This document shows, in pieces, positions 18,002 through 25,871 of a DNA stretch of 64,000 nucleotides. The first letter of the stretch is position 1. The number at the start of each line of letters is the position of its first letter. Position numbers and translations under genes: made by a program. Source of the stretch: Azospirillum rugosum (GTDB lineage Bacteria; Pseudomonadota; Alphaproteobacteria; Azospirillales; Azospirillaceae); NCBI RefSeq assembly GCF_017876155.1, contig NZ_JAGINP010000024.1, positions 92,238 through 156,237 of the forward strand, in the 5' to 3' direction. A model generated the notes under the pieces. It searched no databases, was not told the DNA's origin, and saw nothing but the letters and a program-made list of their open reading frames with translations.

Positions 18002-18173
18002 ACGCACTGGTTGCGAGACGTATCTTCCGGTAGCAATCCTTGAGCCGGAGCCGCGGCCACAGCCCGTTCAGCCCCCAATCCTCCCAATTTCATGGTTAGG
18101 CGCGAGCGTACGGCCGGTCCGTACGGCAGGGACAGGCCGGGCGTGCCGCAACGGACCCAGCCATCGGGTTTGT

Positions 18174-18182
18174 TACGGTATC
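18174..18182. promoter_or_regulatory. TACGGTATC motif copy
   Basis: TACGGTATC, 228 bases before the start of the DUF3141 gene. Together with the copy at 17993 it brackets the centre of the divergent region. Confidence 0.4.
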
Positions 18183-18277
18183 AAAGCCAACTGTTGCGCC
18201 CTTACAGAAGCGCGCCCCGGCAGGGTAGCGTCGCCCTGATGCGGGCCCACCGGACCAAACAGACAGGCCCATTCACG

Positions 18278-18322
18278 TTCATTCGGGCCAAGGTCGTTAG
18301 GGCCAAGTCCATTCGGGCCGGA
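18278..18322. repeat. Three 15-base direct repeats in an operon leader
   Basis: Units TTCATTCGGGCCAAG (18278), GTCGTTAGGGCCAAG (18293) and TCCATTCGGGCCGGA (18308) are directly adjacent. They share the core GGGCC with similar flanks, spaced at 1.5 helical turns. The array ends 88 bases upstream of the DUF3141 start and may be a protein-binding array or a relic of duplication. Confidence 0.55.
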
Positions 18323-18409
18323 CCAAAGCATTCACGCCGGACATCGCTGCATCCTGGCCCTGCCCGACCCGCCTTTCCTGACGCGCGTACAGCCAAGAGA
18401 GGAATCGTG

Positions 18410-20863
18410 ATGCCTGACTGGTCGGAGCAGCCCCTGATGATGCAGCCCTTCACGACGTGGCTTTCGGCCTGGAGCGCTGTCAATCCGGTTGCCTTCGCCG
18501 CAGCCCGCGACGACGGTCCGGCGGCCAAGGGCTCCGGCGAGAGGACTCGCAGCGGAACGGCGGGCAGGGAGGGGCGGCAGGGCACGCCGGTTCCGGCCCT
18601 TCCCAATCCCGTCCAGGACGCCATCGACTACGGCGTGGACGCGATGCAGCGCTGGATCCTGTTCCTCGACGTGATGCGCCGCCGCGGCGACCAGTTCCTG
18701 GAGCACGCGCAGCACGGCAAGCCCCCGGTTCTCACCTTCCCGCACGAGGTGGTGATGGACGGGCGCAAGCTGAAGCGCCCCTGCAACTACATGCTGCTGC
18801 ACATCCTGCCGGACCCCGCGGTCGGGACCGACCCGGCGAAGCGCCCCTTCATCATCGTGGATCCCCGCGCCGGCCACGGGCCGGGGATCGGCGGCTTCAA
18901 GCCGGACAGCCAGATCGGCGCCGCGCTGCGCGCCGGCCATCCCTGCTACTTCATCGGCTTCACCCCCGACCCCGTGCCCGGCCAGACCCTGTCCGACGTG
19001 GGTGCTGCCGAGGCCGCCTTCATCGAGCATGTCGGCAAGCAGCACGCCCGGGCCGACGGCAAGCCCTGCGTCATCGGCAATTGCCAGGCCGGCTGGGCGG
19101 TGATGGCGCTGAGCGCCGTCCACCCGGAGCTGATGGGGCCGCTGATCATCGCCGGCTCCCCGCTGTCCTACTGGGCCGGCGTCAAGGGCAAGAACCCGAT
19201 GCGCTACCTCGGCGGGCTGTACGGCGGCGCGTGGCTGGCGGCGCTGGCCGGCGACCTCGGCAACGGCCGCTTCGACGGCGCGCATCTGGTCGGCAACTTC
19301 GAAAAGCTGGATCCCGCCAACACTTATTGGAAGAAGGCGTACAACCTGTACGCTTCCATCGACACGGAAGGCCCGCGCTACCTGGAGTTCGAGAAGTGGT
19401 GGAGCGGCTTCTTCCTGCTCAACACCGAAGAAATCGAGTCCATCACCGACGAGCTGTTCGTCGGCAACAAGCTCAGCAGCGGCGGGATCATCGGCAAGGA
19501 CGGCCGCCGGCTCGACCTGCGCAACATCCGCTCGCCCATCCTGGTCTTCGCCTCCTTCGGCGACAACATCACGCCGCCGCAGCAGGCGCTGGGCTGGATC
19601 CTCGACCTGTACGACAGCGTGGAGGACATCCGGTCGCACGAGCAGACCATCGTCTACAACCTGCACCACGACATCGGCCATCTGGGCATCTTCGTGTCCG
19701 GCCGCGTCGCCCGGAAGGAAACGGCGGAGTTCGTGGAGAACATCGAACTGGTCGACCTGCTGCCGCCCGGCCTCTACGAGATGGTGATCGAGCCGAAGGA
19801 CCCGAACGCGCCGGGCGCCGACCTCGTCGCCGGCGCCTACGTCACACGGTTCGAGGAGCGCACGCTGGACGACATCCGGGCGCTCGGCGGCAACACGCCG
19901 GAGGATGACCGGCGTTTCGCGACGGTCTCCCGCATCTCCGACGTGAACAAGGGCCTGTACGACAGCTTCGCCCGCCCCTGGATCCGCGCCATGGTGACGG
20001 AGCCCATGGCCGAATGGCTGCGGCTGAGCAACCCGGCGCGGGCGCAATACTACCTGTTCTCGCACCTGAATCCCTTCCTGGCGCCGGTGGAGACGCTGGC
20101 CCACTGGGCGCGCGAGCACCGCCGGCCGGTCGCCAGGGACAATCCCTTCCTGGAGGCGCAGACGCGCGTCTCCGACGCCATCGCCCAGGCGCTCGACAAC
20201 TACCGCGACCGGCGCGACGCCGCCGTGGAGCAGCTGTTCCTGACCACCTACAACGCCCCGCTGCTGCAGGCGCTGGTCGGGCTGGCCGCGCCCGAGGCGG
20301 AGGTGCGGCCGCCGCGCGTCCGCGACGAGGCCTTCGAGGCCCTGGTCGAGAAGCGGATGGCCGAGATCGCGGCCCGCGTCGCCGACGGCGGCCTGCGCGA
20401 GGCGCTGTTCCGCATCCTGGTCTTCGTCGGCCGCGAGCGGGGTTCGGTGGACGAACGGGCCTTCCAAACGCTGCGGCAAATCCGGGAGGAGTATCCCGCG
20501 GCGAAGCAGCAGAGCCTGGATGAGGTGCGCGCGGTGTTCCGGGAGCAGGTCTTCCTGATCCTGATCGATGAGGAGGCGGCGATGGCCGCCCTGCCCGTCC
20601 TGCTGCCCGAAGAGAAGGACCGCAAGACCGTGCTGGAGCTTGCCGAGCGCATCCTGTCGGCCGCCGGTCCCTTGACCGCGGACCAGCGCGCCCGCATGCG
20701 CGAGGTTTCCTCCATCCTGGAACGCGACCGGGAGGAGGCCGGCGAGGAAACCGCGCTGCGCGTCGTGTCGCGGGGTGCCGGTTCCTCCGTGGCCGAGGCC
20801 GCCGCCGAGATCAGCCGGGCCGCCAAGCGGCGGCGCTCCAGCCGGACCGAACGCGCCAAGTGA
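18410..20863 (+). CDS. DUF3141 protein, PHA-synthase-like alpha/beta hydrolase
   Basis: An 817-residue cytosolic protein related to polyhydroxyalkanoate synthases. The core alpha/beta-hydrolase region (about residues 110-470) contains FIIVDPRAGHGPGIGGFK and the nucleophile elbow VIGNCQAGWAV with Cys225. This is the GxCxG box of PHA synthases rather than the Ser box of lipases. Later come FASFGDNITPPQQ (probable Asp) and HHDIGHLGIFVSG (probable His). The C-terminal 300 residues are helical and rich in Glu/Arg. ATG 18410 follows AGAGAGGA. It heads the operon with phosphotransacylase and acetate kinase; in Sinorhizobium a PHB-synthase-like gene also precedes pta-ackA. Acyl transfer from hydroxyacyl-CoA or polymer is inferred, not shown. 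Confidence 0.85.
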   Translation: MPDWSEQPLMMQPFTTWLSAWSAVNPVAFAAARDDGPAAKGSGERTRSGTAGREGRQGTPVPALPNPVQDAIDYGVDAMQRWILFLDVMRRRGDQFLEHAQHGKPPVLTFPHEVVMDGRKLKRPCNYMLLHILPDPAVGTDPAKRPFIIVDPRAGHGPGIGGFKPDSQIGAALRAGHPCYFIGFTPDPVPGQTLSDVGAAEAAFIEHVGKQHARADGKPCVIGNCQAGWAVMALSAVHPELMGPLIIAGSPLSYWAGVKGKNPMRYLGGLYGGAWLAALAGDLGNGRFDGAHLVGNFEKLDPANTYWKKAYNLYASIDTEGPRYLEFEKWWSGFFLLNTEEIESITDELFVGNKLSSGGIIGKDGRRLDLRNIRSPILVFASFGDNITPPQQALGWILDLYDSVEDIRSHEQTIVYNLHHDIGHLGIFVSGRVARKETAEFVENIELVDLLPPGLYEMVIEPKDPNAPGADLVAGAYVTRFEERTLDDIRALGGNTPEDDRRFATVSRISDVNKGLYDSFARPWIRAMVTEPMAEWLRLSNPARAQYYLFSHLNPFLAPVETLAHWAREHRRPVARDNPFLEAQTRVSDAIAQALDNYRDRRDAAVEQLFLTTYNAPLLQALVGLAAPEAEVRPPRVRDEAFEALVEKRMAEIAARVADGGLREALFRILVFVGRERGSVDERAFQTLRQIREEYPAAKQQSLDEVRAVFREQVFLILIDEEAAMAALPVLLPEEKDRKTVLELAERILSAAGPLTADQRARMREVSSILERDREEAGEETALRVVSRGAGSSVAEAAAEISRAAKRRRSSRTERAK

Positions 20864-20906
20864 GCCGCCGGACATCCACCGACAGGGCAACCAGGAGGAC
20901 CGCACC

Positions 20907-21368
20907 ATGACGGACGAAACGACCAAGACCTCCTCCATCGGCGACGACATCATCCGCCCCGACGACCTCCGCCGGATTGCCGAAGAAAGCGAAATGGCGA
21001 AGCTCAAGGAGGCGCTGGAGCATGAGAAGAAGCTCCAGGAAGAACAGGAAAGCGTCCGCGACGCCTTCATGCACCAGCACATCCGCCCCGACGCCAAGGA
21101 GCGCTTCACCCGCGCCGTGCGCGCGGCGGCGGAGCGGGGCGTGAACGAAATCCAGATCACCCGCTTCCCCAGCAGCTATTGCACCGACGGCGGCCGCGCC
21201 ATCAACAACTTCGAGGCGGACTGGCCCGACTCCCTGACCGGCTACGCCCGCGAGGCCTACGAGGTCTTCGACAAGCACCTGCGGTCCAAGGGCTACAAGC
21301 TGCGCGCGCAGATCCTCGACTATCCCGGCGGGATGCCGGGGGACGTCGGCCTTTTCCTGCGCTGGTGA
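20907..21368 (+). CDS. Small conserved helical protein of the pta-ack operon
   Basis: 153 residues, no signal peptide. Residues about 25-50 form a charged coiled-coil-like helix (LKEALEHEKKLQEEQE). The second half has an alpha/beta pattern (VNEIQITRFPSSYCTDGGRAIN, GYKLRAQILDYPGGMPGDVGLFLRW) ending exactly at the stop. The ribosome site AGGAGG at 20893-20898 is strong. It lies 43 bases after the DUF3141 gene and 17 before the phosphotransacylase, so it should work with them. I do not recognise a named family; a phasin-like or enzyme-stabilising role is a guess. Confidence 0.75.
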   Translation: MTDETTKTSSIGDDIIRPDDLRRIAEESEMAKLKEALEHEKKLQEEQESVRDAFMHQHIRPDAKERFTRAVRAAAERGVNEIQITRFPSSYCTDGGRAINNFEADWPDSLTGYAREAYEVFDKHLRSKGYKLRAQILDYPGGMPGDVGLFLRW

Positions 21369-21385
21369 GACCGGGGGGATGCGGC

Positions 21386-22369
21386 ATGACGGACGTCCAG
21401 GCCCACACCGATGCATCGCTGGGTGGCGCCCCCGCCCGGCGCCATGAGAAGTACGAACAGCTGGTCGCGGCCTGCCGTACGGTCGCCCCGGTGTCGACCG
21501 CAGTGGCGCACCCCTGCGACGTCACCTCGCTCAGCGGGGCGGTGGACGCGGCGGAACAGGGCTTCATCGCCCCCATCCTGGTCGGCCCCGCGGCGCGCAT
21601 CCGCGCCGTCGCGGACGAGGCCGGGCTGAACCTCGCCCCTTACGAGATTGTGGACGTGCCGCACAGCCACGCCGCGGCGGCGGCGGCGGTGGACCTCGTC
21701 CGGCAGGGGCGCGCGCAACTGCTGATGAAAGGCAGCCTGCACACCGACGAGTTGCTGCACGAGGTGGCGAAGCGGGACTCCGGCCTGCGCACGGAGCGGC
21801 GGATCAGCCACGTCTTCATCATGGACGTGCCCACCTATCCGAAGGCGCTGTTCATCACCGACGCCGCGGTGAACATCGCGCCGACGCTGGAGGACAAGCG
21901 CGACATCATCCAGAACGCCATCGACCTGGCCAAGGCGCTCGGCAACGACCTGCCGAAGGTGGCGATCCTGTCGGCGGTGGAGACGGTCACGCCCAAGATC
22001 CCCTCCACGGTCGAGGCGGCCGCACTCTGCAAGATGGCCGACCGCGGCCAGATCACCGGCGGCGTGCTCGACGGACCGCTGGCGCTCGACAACGCCATCA
22101 GCCCGGAGGCCGCGCGCATCAAGGGCATCGCCTCCCCCGTCGCCGGCTACGCCGACATCCTCGTGGTGCCGGACCTGGAGGCGGGCAACATGCTCGCCAA
22201 GAACCTGACCTTCCTCGCCAACGCCGACGCCGCCGGCCTCGTGCTCGGCGCGCGGGTGCCCATCGTGCTGACCAGCCGGGCCGACAGCGTCATGACCCGC
22301 ATGGCCTCCTGCGCGGTGGCGGCGCTCTACGCCGACCGCCTGCGGCGGGCGCAACCGGTGAAAGGGTGA
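21386..22369 (+). CDS. pta: Phosphate acetyl/butyryltransferase
   Basis: A 327-residue phosphotransacylase, converting acyl-CoA plus phosphate to acyl-phosphate plus CoA. The C-terminal signature region is clear (GVLDGPLALDNAISPEAARIKGI and VVPDLEAGNMLAKNLTFLANADAAGLVLGA), typical of the short Pta/Ptb form that lacks the N-terminal DRTGG domains. The length fits a phosphate butyryltransferase or the Pta part of MaoC-Pta fusions. ATG 21386 lies 17 bases after the upstream stop. Its stop at 22367-22369 is 5 bases before the kinase start, consistent with channelling acyl-phosphate to the kinase. Acyl-chain specificity (C2 or C4) is not decidable here. Confidence 0.92.
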   Translation: MTDVQAHTDASLGGAPARRHEKYEQLVAACRTVAPVSTAVAHPCDVTSLSGAVDAAEQGFIAPILVGPAARIRAVADEAGLNLAPYEIVDVPHSHAAAAAAVDLVRQGRAQLLMKGSLHTDELLHEVAKRDSGLRTERRISHVFIMDVPTYPKALFITDAAVNIAPTLEDKRDIIQNAIDLAKALGNDLPKVAILSAVETVTPKIPSTVEAAALCKMADRGQITGGVLDGPLALDNAISPEAARIKGIASPVAGYADILVVPDLEAGNMLAKNLTFLANADAAGLVLGARVPIVLTSRADSVMTRMASCAVAALYADRLRRAQPVKG

Positions 22370-22374
22370 GGCCC

Positions 22375-23574
22375 ATGACGGATACCATCCTGGTCGTCAA
22401 CGCCGGGTCGTCCAGCATCAAGTTCCAGCTGTTCGACCTCCAGCTGATCGACTGCGGCGACGACGCCCTGCCGGCGCGGCTGCGCGGCCAGATCGAGGGG
22501 ATCGGCACCCACCCGCGGCTGGCCGTGAAGGGCGGCGAGACCCTCCCCCTTCCGGCCGAGGCGGAAGGCGTGCCCGGGGCGCTGGCCTTCCTCGGCGCCT
22601 GGCTGCGGGAACATGCCGGCGGCGGCGGGCTGCCGGTCGCCATCGGGCACCGCGTGGTGCATGGCGGGCCGGCCTTCGACACCCATGTGGTCGTGGACGA
22701 GGCGGTGATCGCGACGCTGGAGACCTACATCCCGCTCGCCCCGCTGCACCAGCCGAACAACCTGGCGCCGATCCGCGCGATCCGCCGGATCATGCCCGAC
22801 GTGGTGCAGGTCGCCTGCTTCGACACGGCGTTCCACCGCCAGCATCCGGAACTGGCCGACCGCTACGCCCTTCCGGACCAGTTCTACCAGGACGGCGTGC
22901 GCCGCTACGGCTTCCACGGCCTGTCCTACGAGTACATCGCCCGCCGCCTGGCCGACGTCGCCCCGGAGGTCGCGCAGGGGCGCGTCGTCGTCGCGCACCT
23001 CGGCAGCGGGGCCAGCATGTGCGCCATCCAGGCGGGCCGCAGCGTGGACAGCACCATGGGCTTCACCGCCATGGACGGGCTTCCCATGGGCACCCGGCCG
23101 GGCCAGCTCGACCCCGGCGTGGTGCTGTACCTGATGGACCGGGGCATGGACGCCCGCGCCATCGAGCATCTGCTGTACCACGACTGCGGGCTGAAGGGCC
23201 TGTCCGGCATCAGCAACGACGTCCGCGACCTGCTGGCCAGCGACGATCCGCGCGCCCGGCTGGCGCTCGATTACTTCGTCTACCGGGCCGGCCTCGCCGT
23301 CGGGTCGCTCGCCGCGGCGATGGGCGGCATCGACGCCCTGGTCTTCACCGCCGGCATCGGCGAGCGGGCGCCGTCGATCCGCCAGGGCATCGCGGAGCGG
23401 GCGCGCTGGCTCGGCCTGGACCTCGATGATGCAGCCAACGAGGCCGGGGAAAGCCGCATCAGCACGCCCGGCAGCCGGGTCAAAGCCTACGTCGTGCCGA
23501 CCGACGAGGAACGGATGATCGCGCTGCACACGCGGGACATCCTCGGCCGGCATCGCCAGGGCCGGCATCATTAG
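22375..23574 (+). CDS. ackA: Acetate (or butyrate-type) kinase
   Basis: A 399-residue member of the acetokinase family, making ATP from acyl-phosphate. Family signatures are present: VNAGSSSIKFQLF at the N-terminus, GHRVVHGGPAF, ACFDTAFH, YGFHGLSYEYIA, and the nucleotide-binding VVVAHLGSGASMCAIQAGRSVDSTMGF region followed by FTAGIGE. Together with the preceding phosphotransacylase it forms the Pta-Ack substrate-level phosphorylation pair. ATG 22375 is preferred; a GTG at 22366 overlapping the upstream stop is possible. The next gene, an RND adaptor, starts only 15 bases later, an unusual partner. Confidence 0.93.
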   Translation: MTDTILVVNAGSSSIKFQLFDLQLIDCGDDALPARLRGQIEGIGTHPRLAVKGGETLPLPAEAEGVPGALAFLGAWLREHAGGGGLPVAIGHRVVHGGPAFDTHVVVDEAVIATLETYIPLAPLHQPNNLAPIRAIRRIMPDVVQVACFDTAFHRQHPELADRYALPDQFYQDGVRRYGFHGLSYEYIARRLADVAPEVAQGRVVVAHLGSGASMCAIQAGRSVDSTMGFTAMDGLPMGTRPGQLDPGVVLYLMDRGMDARAIEHLLYHDCGLKGLSGISNDVRDLLASDDPRARLALDYFVYRAGLAVGSLAAAMGGIDALVFTAGIGERAPSIRQGIAERARWLGLDLDDAANEAGESRISTPGSRVKAYVVPTDEERMIALHTRDILGRHRQGRHH

Positions 23575-23589
23575 GGAGAACGGCGCGCC

Positions 23590-24702
23590 ATGACGACACG
23601 AACGGCAAGCGCGGCGGTCGTCGCCAGCCTCCTTCTCCTGGGGTGCGAGCAGCCGCAGCCTCCGCCCGCGGAGGCCACGCTGGTCCGCGCGCTTGCCGTC
23701 CAGGAAACGGCCTTCGACCAGACCACGGCGCTGACCGGCGACATCCAGGCCCGGCACGAGAGCAACCTGGGCTTCCGCGTCGGGGGCAAGGTGGTCGAAC
23801 GGCTGGTGGACGTCGGGCAGACGGTCGCCAACGGCGACCTGCTCGCGCGGCTGGACGATCAGGACCAGCAGAACGCCGTGCGCTCCGCCGAATCCGACGT
23901 GGCCGCCGCGCAAGCCTTCGTGGAGCAGAGCCGCACGCAGGAGGAACGCCAGCGCACCCTGCTCGCCCAGGGCTTCACCACGCGCGTGCAGTACGACAAC
24001 GCGCAGAAGCGCTACGCCCAGGCGCAGGCGGAGATGAACGCTGCGCAGGCCAAGCTGCAAACGGCCAGGGACACGCTGTCCTACACCGAACTGCGGGCCG
24101 ACCGCGACGGGGTCATCACCGCCAAGGCGGCCGAGCCGGGGCAGGTCGTGGCCGCCGGCCAGATGGTGCTGCGGCTGGCCGATCCTGGGGAACGCGAGGC
24201 GGTGTTCCAGGTGCCCGGCGCCAGCACCCGGCTGGAAGGCCGGAATGAGCTGCCGGCGGTCGAGGTGCGGCTGGTCAGCGACCCGAAGGTCGTCGCCGAC
24301 GGGACGATCCGCGAGGTGTCGCCGGGCGTCGACCCGGTCACCCGAACCTACACGGTCAAGGTCTCCCTGCCGGATGCGCCGCCGGCCTTTCTGCTGGGCG
24401 CCGCCGTCACCGGGCGGGCCAAGCTGCCGGCCCGGCCGGTCGTCACCCTGCCCTCCTCCGCCCTTTATGAGACCGAGCAGGGCGACCCGGCGGTCTGGGT
24501 CGTCGCCCGCTCCCCCGAGTCCAAGGCTGATCCCAAGGCAGTCGATAAGGTCAGCCTGCGGCCGGTCTCCGTCCTCCAGTACGACACCGGCGTGGTCACG
24601 GTGGAGCGGGGCCTCAGCGCCGGCGAGCTCGTGGTGATCGGCGGCGTCCAGAAGCTGCGGCCCGGCCAGACGGTGACCATCAAGCAGGGGAGCGGAACAT
24701 GA
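23590..24702 (+). CDS. RND efflux periplasmic adaptor, first of two (lipoprotein)
   Basis: A 370-residue membrane-fusion protein. The signal ends in a lipobox (SLLLLGCEQ, Cys near residue 19), so it is a lipid-anchored periplasmic protein. The adaptor order is visible: lipoyl half (FRVGGKVVERLVDVGQTVANGDLLARLDDQD), helical hairpin (residues about 95-155), second lipoyl half (ADRDGVITAKAAEPGQVVAAGQ), beta barrel, and membrane-proximal domain. It bridges the pump and an outer-membrane channel; no TolC-like gene is nearby. Its stop overlaps the start of a second adaptor (24699). Confidence 0.9.
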   Translation: MTTRTASAAVVASLLLLGCEQPQPPPAEATLVRALAVQETAFDQTTALTGDIQARHESNLGFRVGGKVVERLVDVGQTVANGDLLARLDDQDQQNAVRSAESDVAAAQAFVEQSRTQEERQRTLLAQGFTTRVQYDNAQKRYAQAQAEMNAAQAKLQTARDTLSYTELRADRDGVITAKAAEPGQVVAAGQMVLRLADPGEREAVFQVPGASTRLEGRNELPAVEVRLVSDPKVVADGTIREVSPGVDPVTRTYTVKVSLPDAPPAFLLGAAVTGRAKLPARPVVTLPSSALYETEQGDPAVWVVARSPESKADPKAVDKVSLRPVSVLQYDTGVVTVERGLSAGELVVIGGVQKLRPGQTVTIKQGSGT

Positions 24703-25871
24703 CGCGCGCGACGCCCGGCCAAGCCCTGTCCGCTGCCCTGTCCGCCGCCCTGGTGCTGGCCGCGACGATCCTCGCCGGGTGCCAGGAGCAGGCTCGCCAC
24801 GAGGCCGACGCGGGGCCGGTGATCCGCCCGGTGCGGACCATCACCGTCCAGCCGCAGAGCTTCCGCCTGTCCGAAACGGCGACCGGAACGATCGAGGCGC
24901 GCGCCGACGCCGACCTGGGATTCCGCATTGCCGGAAAGCTGATCGAGCGCAAGGTCGATGTGGGCGACCGGGTCCGCGCCGGCGATCTGCTCGCCCGGCT
25001 GGACGACCAGGACCAGCGCAACGCGCTGCGCACGGCCGAATCCAACCTGGCCTCCGCGCAGGCGGAGCAGGTGCAGGCCCGCAACGAGGAGGCCCGCAAG
25101 CGGGAGCTTCTGGCCAACGGCAACACCTCCCAGGCCATCTACGACGCGGCCCTTCTTTCCATGCGCACGGCGGACGCCAAGGTGGTGGCGGCGCAGGCCG
25201 CCCTCCAGTCGGCGCGCGACAAGGTCGGCTACACCGAGTTGACCGCCGACCGCGACGGCGTCGTGACCACCGTGGGCGCCGAGCCCGGGCAGGTGGTCGA
25301 GGCCGGGGAGATGGTGGTGCGGGTCGCCCAGCCGGAGCAGCGCGAGGCGGTCTTCAACGTGGCCGAGGCGGGGATCCGGGGGGCGCCCAAGGACCCGGTG
25401 ATCGAGGTGACGCTGGCCGGCGCGCCGGACATCACGGCGCTTGGCCACGTCCGCGAAATCTCCCCCCAGGCCGACCCCGTCACCCGCACCCACACCGTGC
25501 GGATCGCCTTGGAGAACCCGCCCGACGCCCTGCGCCTGGGCGCCACCGTCACCGGCCGCCTCAAGCAGCCGCCGGCCCCGGTGATCGAGCTGCCGGCGAC
25601 CGCGCTGCTGGAGGAGACGTCGGCGGACGGATCCACGCGGACCCTCGTCTGGGTTGTGGATCCTCAAAACCAGACAGTGCGGCGTCGCACCGTCGCGATC
25701 CGGCCCAGGGATGGCGCCAGGGGCCCGGATGGCCCGGTCCCAGATGGCCCGATCATCGTCACCGATGGCCTGTCCAAGGGCGACGTCGTGGTCGCCGTCG
25801 GGGTGCACAGCCTCTCCGAAGGCCAGCGCGTGCGGCTCACCAAGACCATCGAAACGGCGGCGGCACCATGA
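24699..25871 (+). CDS. RND efflux periplasmic adaptor, second of two (lipoprotein)
   Basis: A 390-residue paralogue of the preceding adaptor. The signal peptide ends in LAGCQEQ, a lipobox. Matching blocks are FRIAGKLIERKVDVGDRVRAGDLLARLDDQDQ, a helical hairpin and ADRDGVVTTVGAEPGQVVEAGE. Tandem adaptors before one pump are the arrangement of TriABC in Pseudomonas aeruginosa, where both adaptors are needed, so the two proteins here may form a hetero-oligomer. Start and stop both overlap neighbours (ATGA), indicating tight translational coupling. Confidence 0.9.
   Translation: MTRATPGQALSAALSAALVLAATILAGCQEQARHEADAGPVIRPVRTITVQPQSFRLSETATGTIEARADADLGFRIAGKLIERKVDVGDRVRAGDLLARLDDQDQRNALRTAESNLASAQAEQVQARNEEARKRELLANGNTSQAIYDAALLSMRTADAKVVAAQAALQSARDKVGYTELTADRDGVVTTVGAEPGQVVEAGEMVVRVAQPEQREAVFNVAEAGIRGAPKDPVIEVTLAGAPDITALGHVREISPQADPVTRTHTVRIALENPPDALRLGATVTGRLKQPPAPVIELPATALLEETSADGSTRTLVWVVDPQNQTVRRRTVAIRPRDGARGPDGPVPDGPIIVTDGLSKGDVVVAVGVHSLSEGQRVRLTKTIETAAAP

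Larger units (their letters stand above)
17803..18409. other. Divergent control region between the DUF2092 operon and the nine-gene operon
   Basis: About 600 bases with no convincing gene. It holds two copies of the GATACGG motif (17993 and 18174) and a threefold 15-base direct repeat (18278-18322), and must contain promoters of two divergent operons. I see no canonical Pho box, which I looked for because pta-ackA type operons can be phosphate regulated. Confidence 0.6.

Noticed and set aside
18000..18409. Pho box before the DUF3141 operon
   Set aside because: No pair of CTGTCAT-like direct repeats found by eye, although related operons are described as phosphate regulated.
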